The notes under the pieces: generated by a model
Databases searched by the model: none
Seen by the model: the letters and a program-made list of their open reading frames with translations, nothing else
What the model was told of the DNA's origin: nothing
In this document: one piece after another, positions 30,879 through 38,433 of the stretch
How the letters are laid out: each line of letters starts with the position of its first letter
Position numbering within the stretch: the stretch's first letter is position 1
From: Moritella sp. F3
GTDB lineage: Bacteria; Pseudomonadota; Gammaproteobacteria; Enterobacterales; Moritellaceae
DNA length: 64,000 nt
Assembly (NCBI RefSeq): GCF_015082335.1
Contig: NZ_BLRL01000006.1
Span: 199,431 to 263,430, forward strand
Reading direction: 5' to 3'
Position numbers and translations under genes: made by a program

Positions 30879-32315
30879 TTAAGCAGTTAATTTGTAACTA
30901 ATTAATTCCTTGTTCCAAGGTTGCTGTAACGTGGTCAAGCTCTTTCCAATTGCATAAAAAAATGCAGTAGAAGCCCCCCCGTTTAACCCATTGCCAAGCA
31001 TCGTGAGTTGATCACGCTTAGCTGGCACACCGTCGACTAATCCTTCAGGAAGCTGCTTAAAGCGCGACACTTCAGTGAAGGTGAATAGTCTAAAATCACC
31101 TAGCGGATCATTGTTTTTTTTCAATAATTTAGGGTCTTCAATCCTTACGCGGCCATAGCCCGCACTGATCGTAGACAGACTAGTTACCTCATCAGTCACC
31201 ACTCTATTTTTCCAATCGGTTTCTAATGACTTCTTCCTAAGAGAAGCGCCGATATTAAAAGCTTTGTCAGGGATCGTACTAGGATCATCGAGCAAGTGCT
31301 TTATTGGAGTTGTATTCGTCCGAGCTAATTCATCCATAAAATCAAGATTGATATTTATGCCATTAGTAACAAATACCACGAATAACCTTTTTCTATTTTC
31401 TATGTCACCATAATCTTTACCGGCAACGCCCTTGTAACCACCATTCTCATTAAAGTCTCCTGCGACGTGCATCGTGTACCCTTTTATACCGAGAATTCGC
31501 TTGAGCTGGTGGAAGGACAGGCTGTTAAAATAAGGTACAACTTGCTCTATAAATATAAGCGGTGCCTTAAAGTTTGACATCTGCAAAGTCATGAGTGTTG
31601 AAACAGTTAGGTGGCCAAAATTTTCATCCCATTCAGGCGCATCTCTATTTTTAACGTTTAACGAACTGAACGACTTACAAACGATACCAGCTGTCCACAT
31701 GTGAACATCAGGTATCGCAGCAGGAAATAGCTCATGTATATCCATTGCCGCAGTAACCGTTTTGCCTTTTTTGTAGGTAGGGTTGTTGTTTGTGAATGTA
31801 TCCACGAACTTAGACTCGATCTCATTCACGAAAGCCAATTCAGTGTCGAGTCCAACTTTCTTGAATCCGTCTGCGAGGCCAATATCAGCACAACCGACTC
31901 CAGCGTATAGACTGCCTGAACTCAATTTACCATTAATGATGGCTTCCGCCATGTATTCAATGCGATCTCTCACACTCTTGCTTCGAGGGGTCTCACAAAA
32001 AATTAACCGGTTTTTATTATAAATCATCATGAGCTCAGTCTCGCCTTCAAAAATCTTAGCGATAGTCTGATTTCTTAGATCGAGTCGAGACCCAATGCGA
32101 ACACCGTCCCGATATTTGTAATTTTTGCTGCTTATATTGTGCGTACCATTATCATCAGCGGTAATCACAATCTTTCTAAGTTCAGGAAAATAATCGACGT
32201 TAATTAATTGTCCAGGCGGAAAGCCAACTTCGGGTAATTTAGTTAAATTTTCAATATTTATTCTACCGACAGTAGCTGATGGTTTTTGTAGCGTTATGAT
32301 TTCAAAATGTTTCAT
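30879..32315 (-). CDS. DNA cytosine-C5 methyltransferase
   Basis: 478 aa. Motif I SLYAGVGCADIGLADGF near residue 137; motif IV GIVCKSFSSL near 212 with the catalytic Cys but Val instead of the usual Pro before it; motif VI IEQVVPY (ENV family, Asn to Gln); motif VIII ENRKRLFVV; motif X MLGNGLNGGAS near 440. The 120-residue N-terminal extension is unassigned. Two motif deviations make activity or specificity uncertain. No restriction partner is adjacent. The tail end lies next to the palindrome at 30822. Start at 32315 with AGCAGGTACCTCAA upstream. Confidence 0.75.
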   Translation of the reverse strand: MKHFEIITLQKPSATVGRINIENLTKLPEVGFPPGQLINVDYFPELRKIVITADDNGTHNISSKNYKYRDGVRIGSRLDLRNQTIAKIFEGETELMMIYNKNRLIFCETPRSKSVRDRIEYMAEAIINGKLSSGSLYAGVGCADIGLADGFKKVGLDTELAFVNEIESKFVDTFTNNNPTYKKGKTVTAAMDIHELFPAAIPDVHMWTAGIVCKSFSSLNVKNRDAPEWDENFGHLTVSTLMTLQMSNFKAPLIFIEQVVPYFNSLSFHQLKRILGIKGYTMHVAGDFNENGGYKGVAGKDYGDIENRKRLFVVFVTNGININLDFMDELARTNTTPIKHLLDDPSTIPDKAFNIGASLRKKSLETDWKNRVVTDEVTSLSTISAGYGRVRIEDPKLLKKNNDPLGDFRLFTFTEVSRFKQLPEGLVDGVPAKRDQLTMLGNGLNGGASTAFFYAIGKSLTTLQQPWNKELISYKLTA

Positions 32316-32384
32316 TTGAGGTACCTGCTTGATTTGGATTGCTCAAAGAGCGGGTTGAGTGGGGTAGTGCAAGTCATATTACGA

Positions 32385-32603
32385 TTAGATAATCGAGTAC
32401 ATGATTACCTTATTATTATCGATTGCCTGGTTGTACATATCAGATAAACTTGGTTGAGTTGCACATTTAAAATAACGAGATACTTTGTCCATTTCTCGCT
32501 GTATAACAACTTCAAGTACACCTCGTGACGCAGAAGAAACTTCTTCTACACCGACTGCTAACTTAAATCCATCTTGATCGATAGCGGTTGTTGTATTGTT
32601 CAT
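32385..32603 (-). CDS. Small hypothetical protein, 72 aa
   Basis: MNNTTTAIDQDGFKLAVGVE then a helix with EVVIQREMDKVSRYF. I start at 32603, 6 bases after GGAG; the ATG at 32615 would lie over that site. Soluble. It precedes the methyltransferase gene in the same direction (gap about 70 bp) and may be its control or partner gene; sequence alone does not tell. Confidence 0.55.
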   Translation of the reverse strand: MNNTTTAIDQDGFKLAVGVEEVSSASRGVLEVVIQREMDKVSRYFKCATQPSLSDMYNQAIDNNKVIMYSII

Positions 32604-32781
32604 AAGTGTCTCCATAGACGGTTTGAAAGGTAGGCCATGCAGTACGCATGTGTCATTGAGTAGCCTTAGCTGACATTTGGTGATAAAGCATCACAAAACA
32701 GATAATGCGAGTCACAAGTAGAAATGACTTGGAACGTGCTTTAGCTGTTATTAGTTACTTAGATATGTTGTTTTGATTAGT

Positions 32782-32794
32782 GTGACGTCGTCAC
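32782..32794. promoter_or_regulatory. 13-bp palindrome GTGACGTCGTCAC
   Basis: GTGACG-T-CGTCAC. Its reverse complement occurs at 50549-50561. Both are in gene-free DNA, which suggests a shared DNA-binding protein; which one is unknown. Confidence 0.4.
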
Positions 32795-33169
32795 GCGCAA
32801 GAAAAATACGCATTAAATTAAGTCGCCATTGGACTTATTTGAATATTGAATTGGAAGTGAGGTCGAAACCTAACTACATCGTAGCACAGTTATTAAAAAT
32901 ATAAAGCTTCAACCACTTAAGCTAAGTTGTAGCCTATCGCGTAGGATATATCGTAAGTCCATCACAGGAATACCAAGATACCGATAATAAGTTTACATAC
33001 AAGGCAGTTAAAAACGCTGACCATAATGGATAAGCTTAAATGCATATGACTAATAATATGCCCACTGGCAGATTTGTTATCTGTCCACCGTTTCCTATCA
33101 GAATCATGTTAACCACTCATTTTTAAATAGTTTTTTAACTTCAACTTGCTATGTAGCTATTTAACTGTC

Positions 33170-33203
33170 AGTATAAACGCAAATATACAACTATAGTTGC
33201 GTT
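33170..33203 (+). promoter_or_regulatory. Candidate promoter and operator of row 2
   Basis: AACGCAAATATACAACTATA then GTTGCGTT: inverted AACGCAA/TTGCGTT arms around TATACA and TATAGT. The ATG (33204) is immediately downstream and no Shine-Dalgarno is present, so a leaderless start is plausible. The middle recombinase has a similar GTCGCAATTATACTTGCAAC. Confidence 0.5.
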
Positions 33204-33920
33204 ATGATTGGAAGGCCACTTGTAGACAATGAGCTGTTTAAGCCATTGATAAGTCGTAATTACGGCAAGAATACAGAATTGAAGTACCGCAACAAACTTT
33301 TGTTGTTATTGGCTGGATTGGTCGGCTTACGAGAAATTGAATTAACACTGGTAACTATTGATTTATTTGTATCTCCGACGGGCGCGTTAAACGAGTTTGT
33401 TATCTTGCCTGACTCGATAGCAAGGGACGGTAACGAACGGCCTATATTACTATCAAATGAGCACATCAAGGATGCGCTGGAGCAATACATTAAATGGCTT
33501 ATTCAAACGGGTATTAATACTCAACCAGGCAAGCACTACCTTGGTCTAGATCCCACCGCTGAATTGCTAGTTAATGATGATCTTAAAAAATTTTCATTGC
33601 AAAAGAGAGGGAACGATGACCGATTGAGTCCACACGCTATGAACAAGCGACTGGATAAACTAATTCAAGATGCTGGCTTATGGGATAAAGGTGTAAGACG
33701 TTTATCTCTGATCAGAACGTGCGTAATTGAATCTTATAGGTGTGGAATGTCTGTATCTGACATCTGTATTACCACCGGTTTTAGTGATGATAGTATCTCG
33801 AAAATATTGATCATGGACTACACAGCATACAGTCCAATCAGTGCGTTCTTTATTAAACGAAAAGAAACTAAGCAACGGCGACTTGAATCCTTTAAAAAAC
33901 GCCGCCGCTTTATGATTTAA
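33204..33920 (+). CDS. Tyrosine-recombinase-fold protein, head of row 2
   Basis: 238 aa. LLLLAGLVGLREIELTLVTI keeps the box I Arg (GLRE.E). Then LGLDPTAELLVNDDLKKFSL (shared layout with the other two), and RRLSLIRTCVIESYRCGMSV with ITTGFSDDSISKIL for box II. HxxR reads SxxR, and the position of the catalytic Tyr is occupied by Leu, although a Tyr occurs a few residues later (IMDYTAY). Ends in a basic tail. The small genes that follow are co-directional and use the GGGAAACTT junction. Confidence 0.7.
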   Translation: MIGRPLVDNELFKPLISRNYGKNTELKYRNKLLLLLAGLVGLREIELTLVTIDLFVSPTGALNEFVILPDSIARDGNERPILLSNEHIKDALEQYIKWLIQTGINTQPGKHYLGLDPTAELLVNDDLKKFSLQKRGNDDRLSPHAMNKRLDKLIQDAGLWDKGVRRLSLIRTCVIESYRCGMSVSDICITTGFSDDSISKILIMDYTAYSPISAFFIKRKETKQRRLESFKKRRRFMI

Positions 33921-33937
33921 CTAATGGGAAACTTAAT

Positions 33938-34189
33938 ATGAGTCATGAACGAATAAAAGGCGATAAAGCGATAACAACAATCATCGAAAATAGACTTAAG
34001 AAATGGAAAAATGAACAATCGGAAAAAGGGTTTACAGTCACGACTGAGCTTGATTCTGAGGAAACAAAACAATTCACGGCTTGGAACTCTAATCTTGAAA
34101 TAGAAGCTGTAGCGGGTACTAGAACAGTGGTAGATAACTGTGAGGTTTCTTATCATTTTTATAGTTCAAATATGGACTTTGGTGAATAA
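33938..34189 (+). CDS. Hypothetical protein, 83 aa
   Basis: MSHERIKGDKAITTIIENRL, charged and helical first half, then a beta-rich end (CEVSYHFYSSNMDFGE). First gene after the recombinase. Its ATG overlaps the TGA of a five-codon frame (MGNLI) opened by the junction motif. Function unknown. Confidence 0.6.
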   Translation: MSHERIKGDKAITTIIENRLKKWKNEQSEKGFTVTTELDSEETKQFTAWNSNLEIEAVAGTRTVVDNCEVSYHFYSSNMDFGE

Positions 34190-34210
34190 AGTCGCGATAG
34201 GAAATTTAAC

Positions 34211-34429
34211 ATGATTGGAAATTGGTTTTGGAGAAGGTTAGAAAAGGGATCACCAACAGATGCAGTAATTTACATCAGTATGCGTCTATTTATAGTTGCA
34301 GCAGTATTAATAGGTTTTAGTATCTATTATTTCATCCCAAATTCAAACGTATTAGTTTCACTTGGGATTGCGTGTAGTTGCTTTTGTTTAATGACTTCGG
34401 CGCTTAGTTGGTTTTTACGAAATGATTAA
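34211..34429 (+). CDS. Two-helix membrane protein, 72 aa
   Basis: MIGNWFWRRLEKGSPTDAVI, helices YISMRLFIVAAVLIGFSIYY and VLVSLGIACSCFCLMTSALS. Start 4 bases after GGAAATTTAAC. Function unknown. Confidence 0.6.
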   Translation: MIGNWFWRRLEKGSPTDAVIYISMRLFIVAAVLIGFSIYYFIPNSNVLVSLGIACSCFCLMTSALSWFLRND

Positions 34430-34445
34430 GATGGGAAACTTAGCA

Positions 34446-34655
34446 GTGGTTACTTGGATTATTGATGATTGGGGCGTAATGAAGCGTCCCAATGGAAAAT
34501 ATGCTGTGATGTTTGGTGATGATGATATGGCCACTGCTAGCGGGTTATATGGAACGCGTAGATCGGCTAAAAAGCAAATCACTCACTACATTGCAAATGG
34601 ATTGCCGCGAGGGCCGTTTCATGGCGCTTACAAGCAATTAAACGCAACGAATTAA
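34446..34655 (+). CDS. Small hypothetical protein, 69 aa
   Basis: I take the GTG at 34446 (MVTWIIDDWGVMKRPNGKYA) because it stands 5 bases after the junction motif like the other row 2 starts. The ATG inside the motif (34431) would give an N-terminus MGNLAV, and 34422 adds MIK. Soluble, with YGTRRSAKKQITHYI, a possible DNA or RNA-binding helix. Confidence 0.55.
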   Translation: MVTWIIDDWGVMKRPNGKYAVMFGDDDMATASGLYGTRRSAKKQITHYIANGLPRGPFHGAYKQLNATN

Positions 34656-34670
34656 ATATGGGAAACTTCG

Positions 34671-35165
34671 ATGCTATCAAATGAATACCTAAACACGCTG
34701 ACGATTAGTGAAGTCTGTTATATCATGGCTGTAGCTGGGGCTATAGCTTTTACCATACCAATGTTGGTTGCTAGCTTTATTATTGCACTCAAGTTCAAAA
34801 TGATTAAACGAACACAAAAAGACCCTGCTTTTTTCTTTATGACTAAACCAGTCAATATTATTATTTTATTTATTATAGCAATAAGCTCAGCCATGACATT
34901 TCAATCTTCAGGTCGATATTATTTAAGCATGTTGAATGCAGGAGGAACCGCAACTGTGTTAATTGGCGTATATGATACAAGAACTCAAGTGATGGTAGGT
35001 GAGGATTATAGTAAGTTTAGTGAAGAATCTTTTACTATGTATATTGGTATAGAGGACTATGAAAACTTTAAAATTAAACTATCAGAGCGTTCTAATCTCG
35101 ACGTTGAATCTCTAAACTGGAAAGAAGCGAGAGATGCTGCAGTTGCGTTTAGTGGGAACATGTAA
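34671..35165 (+). CDS. Membrane protein, 164 aa
   Basis: Two N-terminal helices (YIMAVAGAIAFTIPMLVASF and IIILFIIAISSAMTFQSS) and a C-terminal extracytoplasmic domain (TATVLIGVYDTRTQVMVGED ... LDVESLNWKEARDAA). Starts at 34671, two bases after the motif. Unrecognised. Confidence 0.65.
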   Translation: MLSNEYLNTLTISEVCYIMAVAGAIAFTIPMLVASFIIALKFKMIKRTQKDPAFFFMTKPVNIIILFIIAISSAMTFQSSGRYYLSMLNAGGTATVLIGVYDTRTQVMVGEDYSKFSEESFTMYIGIEDYENFKIKLSERSNLDVESLNWKEARDAAVAFSGNM

Positions 35166-35191
35166 TTATACATTTTGAATGTAGGAAACTT

Positions 35192-35383
35192 ATGAGTTCA
35201 AATTTTAGGAGTTACCTATCCTCACCACTAGACGCAGTTTTAGAAATAATTGGTGTTAGTGAAAGTACTCCGGATGTATTGATATTTTCAATAGTGGAAC
35301 AAATTGCGCTTCTCGCAATTGTTAATGATGACGATGAAATGGTTATAGCTTGTCAGACAAAAATTGATGCTTTAAACCTCTAA
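35192..35383 (+). CDS. Small hypothetical protein, 63 aa
   Basis: MSSNFRSYLSSPLDAVLEII, then LIFSIVEQIALLAIVNDDDE; soluble, helical. The ATG directly follows TAGGAAACTT (35182-35191), so no separate ribosome-binding site can exist between motif and start. Confidence 0.55.
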   Translation: MSSNFRSYLSSPLDAVLEIIGVSESTPDVLIFSIVEQIALLAIVNDDDEMVIACQTKIDALNL

Positions 35384-35404
35384 TTACCAAATGGGAAACT
35401 TTCG

Positions 35405-35589
35405 ATGACAGATAACAGCGAGTTTTGCGATCAAATGGCGAAAGCCATTGTGTCTCTAGGTACAGGAGAAGCCCTCGCATGCATGACTAGAAGATATGCG
35501 CAGTGGTTCAACATCAAGGTAAGGAAATTGAGTTTAAGTGCGATATTGGCACTGTCTCATTTCAACCAATAGACCTAAAAAAACACTAA
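35405..35589 (+). pseudogene. Frameshifted homologue of the 9422 cassette
   Basis: MTDNSEFCDQMAKAIVSLGT matches MKDNGKFCEQMAKAIIELGT of 9422-9607. After MTR the frame must shift by one base to continue CAVVQHQGKEIEFKCDIGTV, which matches the rest. The region is 185 bases against 186 in the intact gene, hence a single-base deletion near 35493. As it stands the product would be truncated. It may be a sequencing error or inactivation after transfer. Confidence 0.7.
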
Positions 35590-35612
35590 CTATTATGATG
35601 GAAACTTGAACA

Positions 35613-35777
35613 ATGAATATTAGTAACTTTAAGATATATCTAAAAGAGTCGACTTTAAGTTTGGCATTTGCTGCTCTTCTTACTGCAATTCTATATATCA
35701 CCATTGGCACTGAAGGGTTGGTTTCAATTGTTTTATGGTTCTTCAATGCAGCCACTGGTGGGAATTTACAGGGCTAG
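35613..35777 (+). CDS. Small membrane protein, 54 aa
   Basis: MNISNFKIYLKESTLSLAFA, one or two helices (LAFAALLTAILYITIG, LVSIVLWFFNAA), ending GGNLQG and TAG. The TAG is the first codon of the next TAGGAAACTG motif. A minus-strand frame over the same bases is a shadow. Confidence 0.55.
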   Translation: MNISNFKIYLKESTLSLAFAALLTAILYITIGTEGLVSIVLWFFNAATGGNLQG

Positions 35778-35785
35778 GAAACTGA

Positions 35786-36043
35786 ATGTTAGATCGAATT
35801 TTAAAATTATATTGGACGCCAAAGGGGACATCTTTTTGGAAAGCTAACCTACTATCAGTATTAATTGGTTCAGTGTTATTAGCGCTATGGGTATTAACAG
35901 GGATAGTACCAGCTGATTATGCGATTGGCATTTTCATTTTAGTTGTTCTAGTTCAACTGTTGCTTGCAACTTGTGCCAGATATCATTATGGCCATGTAAA
36001 TCCAAATAAAAATAGACTTTTAAAAATGGGGAACTTGGAATGA
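35786..36043 (+). CDS. Two-helix membrane protein, 85 aa
   Basis: MLDRILKLYWTPKGTSFWKA, helices LLSVLIGSVLLALWVLTG and YAIGIFILVVLVQLLLATCA. The last residues KMGNLE are encoded by the junction motif (ATGGGGAACTTGGAATGA), and its TGA overlaps the next ATG. The reading frame runs through the junction. Confidence 0.6.
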   Translation: MLDRILKLYWTPKGTSFWKANLLSVLIGSVLLALWVLTGIVPADYAIGIFILVVLVQLLLATCARYHYGHVNPNKNRLLKMGNLE

Positions 36044-36165
36044 AACATTTGTTACTTGCTACTTTTGTGGGTCTTATTCTTTTTTATTTGTGGGGGACAC
36101 TTAAGACAAGGGAGTGTTCGCCTAACGATGCGCTTTGTACATCTAATAAATATAAGTCAGAATAG
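36040..36165 (+). CDS. Small single-helix protein, 41 aa
   Basis: MKHLLLATFVGLILFYLWGT then a short tail with two cysteines (RECSPNDALCTSNK). The signal-anchor and tail could be a secreted disulfide micro-protein. Starts in ATGA overlap with the preceding gene and ends in the TAG of the last motif (36163). Confidence 0.5.
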   Translation: MKHLLLATFVGLILFYLWGTLKTRECSPNDALCTSNKYKSE

Positions 36166-36272
36166 GAAACCTGAATAAGAATTATTAATGCTATATTTTC
36201 AATGAGATAGTTAGTTTGAGACTGTATAAGCAATATAGTTATAAGCAAAGCAATCAATTACACGGGAACAAA

Positions 36273-36431
36273 ATGAATAATATAACAGGCACTCTGAAGG
36301 TCGGATTTGGTGAATACATAAAAAAATGTTTTTGCGGGAACCCATTTGTAGCAGGAGTGTGTAGAGGTGGTGACATTCAAACAAAATGCGAACCATGTCG
36401 TTTAATGGCGCCAGCAAAGAAGAATGGGTAA
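36273..36431 (+). CDS. Small Cys-rich protein, 52 aa
   Basis: MNNITGTLKVGFGEYIKKCF with CFCGNPF and KCEPCRLM: a four-cysteine zinc-ribbon-like layout. ATG 36273 preceded by ACGGGAACAAA, a variant of the motif. Its stop overlaps the start of the 36424 gene. Confidence 0.5.
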   Translation: MNNITGTLKVGFGEYIKKCFCGNPFVAGVCRGGDIQTKCEPCRLMAPAKKNG

Positions 36432-36858
36432 ATTTGTGGAATTTATTGAAATACCAATAACGCTGAATGCGATAAGAATTGATGGAAATAAACTCACGGC
36501 TTCAGTAATTGACCAATTTCAAATAAAGTCATTATTTGATTACATAGCTAAGCATCAGATAGCAGATTTTAACTTTGATTCTTATAAAGTTAGTTCGATT
36601 TGCCGAATTAGTTCATTACCAATCTTAAAAAGATATCGAACTCACTTATCAAGTTTACATGATAAGGAAACTGTCGCACGATTAATGCGACGATTTTCCA
36701 GTTGTCGTGAGTTCGGTATGTGGTCTATAGAAGGTGAGATTTTTTTGCATCCGATTGGTGCTGATTCATATTATAAATATGACAATAGTTGGGATGAGAC
36801 ATTAGAAGAGTTTAATTCATTATTTAAAAACATACCTAAAGCCATATACGGAATTTAA
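36424..36858 (+). CDS. Hypothetical protein, 144 aa
   Basis: MGKFVEFIEIPITLNAIRID; the start ATGGGTAAATTTG resembles the row 2 motif (MG start again). Soluble and basic, containing LRRFSSCREFGMWSIEGEIF. End of the row. Unrecognised. Confidence 0.6.
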   Translation: MGKFVEFIEIPITLNAIRIDGNKLTASVIDQFQIKSLFDYIAKHQIADFNFDSYKVSSICRISSLPILKRYRTHLSSLHDKETVARLMRRFSSCREFGMWSIEGEIFLHPIGADSYYKYDNSWDETLEEFNSLFKNIPKAIYGI

Positions 36859-36878
36859 TCTAGTTAAATAACTAGATA

Positions 36879-37115
36879 TCAACGCGGTATCTCAAGGCAG
36901 TGCCAATAAGAGTTTGACGCGTTACCGACTGCCTGATAAGGGGTTATCCTTGAAGGTGTAACCGTGACACTAGCTCTGAGACCTTCTGATAAAGTGCCAG
37001 AACTCCTCTTTAAAGCTTGTTTAACATTGTGTCGATTGCCTTTTAAGTTCGATGCCGCTATAGTTTGAGCGTCAAAGGGATTTTCGCTGACATTAAATAT
37101 TGCCCTCACTTCCAA
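36879..37115 (-). CDS. Small hypothetical protein, TTG start, 78 aa
   Basis: Despite the TTG start, GAGGAGTAAAATTG is an excellent initiation site. MEVRAIFNVSENPFDAQTIA then ASNLKGNRHNVKQALKRSSG. Soluble, basic middle. Opposes row 2 and marks its right border. Unrecognised. Confidence 0.5.
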   Translation of the reverse strand: MEVRAIFNVSENPFDAQTIAASNLKGNRHNVKQALKRSSGTLSEGLRASVTVTPSRITPYQAVGNASNSYWHCLEIPR

Positions 37116-37349
37116 TTTTACTCCTCAAATGCTATCCAGCAGCATTAACCAATTCAAATATTTATCAACCACAGTTATGTGTTGTGCTTTTTCGTGTCGG
37201 TCAAATTTTCCGTGGCACTACACATACCTGTAATTGATGTTATATACATCAAAGCAAGTGGAATAGGTTTTAAGCCGCGATACCAAATAGATTGGTAACC
37301 TACTTACAATAAGCTCAATGAGCTCATACAAAATCGTCGAGGACTACCC

Positions 37350-38093
37350 ATGAATATTGATCGAAACATTTTGAATATGTTTATTAAAACTAGCAACCGG
37401 TACAATTTGATACTTAACGGTGAGAATGACAGCCATGCTGATAATCATCCTGAAAACGTTGGTGAGTGGAGAAAAGAGCATCCTGGCACTCTTGATGACC
37501 TACCTATAAAATTTTTAAATCAACTACTAGATCTGAGTTTTCGTAAGGACTCACATCCATATTTTATATTTAAACTGAGTGAGCACGAGTGTTTCTTATT
37601 CGGTTCTCATAGCAAAGATCCGGACTGCAGAGATATTGCTGTAGAAAAAAGGTTTTACATTTCTATAAGCAATCAGAACAGATCTGAATATGGTGATGTG
37701 AATGATTACGAAAATGTATTGTTCACAACTAATTACTTTGAAGATCTGGTGGTTAGATTCGAAGAATTGATTGATAACCGGTTACAAAAACTGTTATTAA
37801 ATAAAGCTATGTCACTCGTTAGTAAACTTTGGAGTATCGAACACGTTTGCATAACAAGTGAACCACATTTGAAAGAACTAAATGAAACGCAGGGCAAATT
37901 GATTAATGAATTAATTCATTGTATCGATGATAAAAACAACCAGTCCACAGTTAATGGTGAAATGCTCAGTAAGGAACAGGTTGCTAGCACCCTAACTGAG
38001 TACCCTTTTAAATTCATTAACTACGTTGCTATTGAATCATCAGCTGATACTGGTGAGACAATGTTCATTCTAAACGAATGCGCTGCTGCATAA
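37350..38093 (+). CDS. Hypothetical protein, 247 aa
   Basis: Start MNIDRNILNMFIKTSNRYNL. Soluble, acidic; contains SRKDSHPYF-like LDLSFRKDSHPYFIFKLSEH and a helical C-terminal half (NKAMSLVSKLWSIEHVCITS). Not recognised. Own terminator at 38103. Confidence 0.65.
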   Translation: MNIDRNILNMFIKTSNRYNLILNGENDSHADNHPENVGEWRKEHPGTLDDLPIKFLNQLLDLSFRKDSHPYFIFKLSEHECFLFGSHSKDPDCRDIAVEKRFYISISNQNRSEYGDVNDYENVLFTTNYFEDLVVRFEELIDNRLQKLLLNKAMSLVSKLWSIEHVCITSEPHLKELNETQGKLINELIHCIDDKNNQSTVNGEMLSKEQVASTLTEYPFKFINYVAIESSADTGETMFILNECAAA

Positions 38094-38102
38094 GAGTGAC
38101 AT

Positions 38103-38137
38103 CATAATCCAATTTAAACGGGATTATGGTGCTTTTT
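38103..38137 (+). terminator. Rho-independent terminator
   Basis: CATAATCC, AATTTAAACG loop, GGATTATG, then GCTTTTT. Confidence 0.7.
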
Positions 38138-38223
38138 AAACGTCATTAATCACTGCAGGAAATAGATAGTACCTGCATTAAAACATCAATTAAAACTCGC
38201 AATTAAGCGGACTGGAGAATTTT

Positions 38224-38433
38224 ATGCAACAAGAAGTGGCCACAGACAAAGTTGAGCACAAGGTACATCGTTTGATCGGAAAACCAATAAAAACACAATT
38301 CGGCATTGCCATCGTTAAATCCTTTATTCGTTCAAAAAATTGGTTCGCGATCGAGTATCCAGATGGCGCAATGGGCTGGGTGAATGAAAGTCAGTTTACT
38401 GAAGTCGAAGAGTTGGATGGTTACTATGGATAA
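38224..38433 (+). CDS. Small hypothetical protein, 69 aa
   Basis: MQQEVATDKVEHKVHRLIGK; SH3-like beta pattern (FGIAIVKSFIRSKNWFAIEY then PDGAMGWVNESQF). ACTGGAGAATTTT upstream. Its stop overlaps the start of 38426 (ATGGATAA), so the two are coupled. Confidence 0.6.
   Translation: MQQEVATDKVEHKVHRLIGKPIKTQFGIAIVKSFIRSKNWFAIEYPDGAMGWVNESQFTEVEELDGYYG

Larger units (their letters stand above)
32604..33203. other. Gene-free stretch between methyltransferase module and row 2
   Basis: No gene is supported. It contains the palindrome GTGACGTCGTCAC (32782-32794), a half site CCACCGTTTCC (33085-33095) like the paired elements, and the row 2 promoter at the right end. Confidence 0.5.
33924..36172 (+). 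repeat. Junction motif ATGGGAAACTT/TAGGAAACTT (row 2)
   Basis: Occurrences: 33924, 34198, 34431, 34658, 35182, 35391, 35598, 35775, 36026 and 36163. Each lies between the stop of one small gene and the start of the next, usually 1 to 10 bases before the ATG or GTG. The TAG form often provides the stop of the preceding gene (34198, 35182, 35775, 36163). Core GGAAA is shared with row 1 (CGGAAA). Confidence 0.8.

Noticed and set aside
35534..35755. Minus-strand frame of 73 codons in row 2
   Set aside because: Shadow of the plus-strand genes at 35405 and 35613, which have the junction motif and correct orientation.
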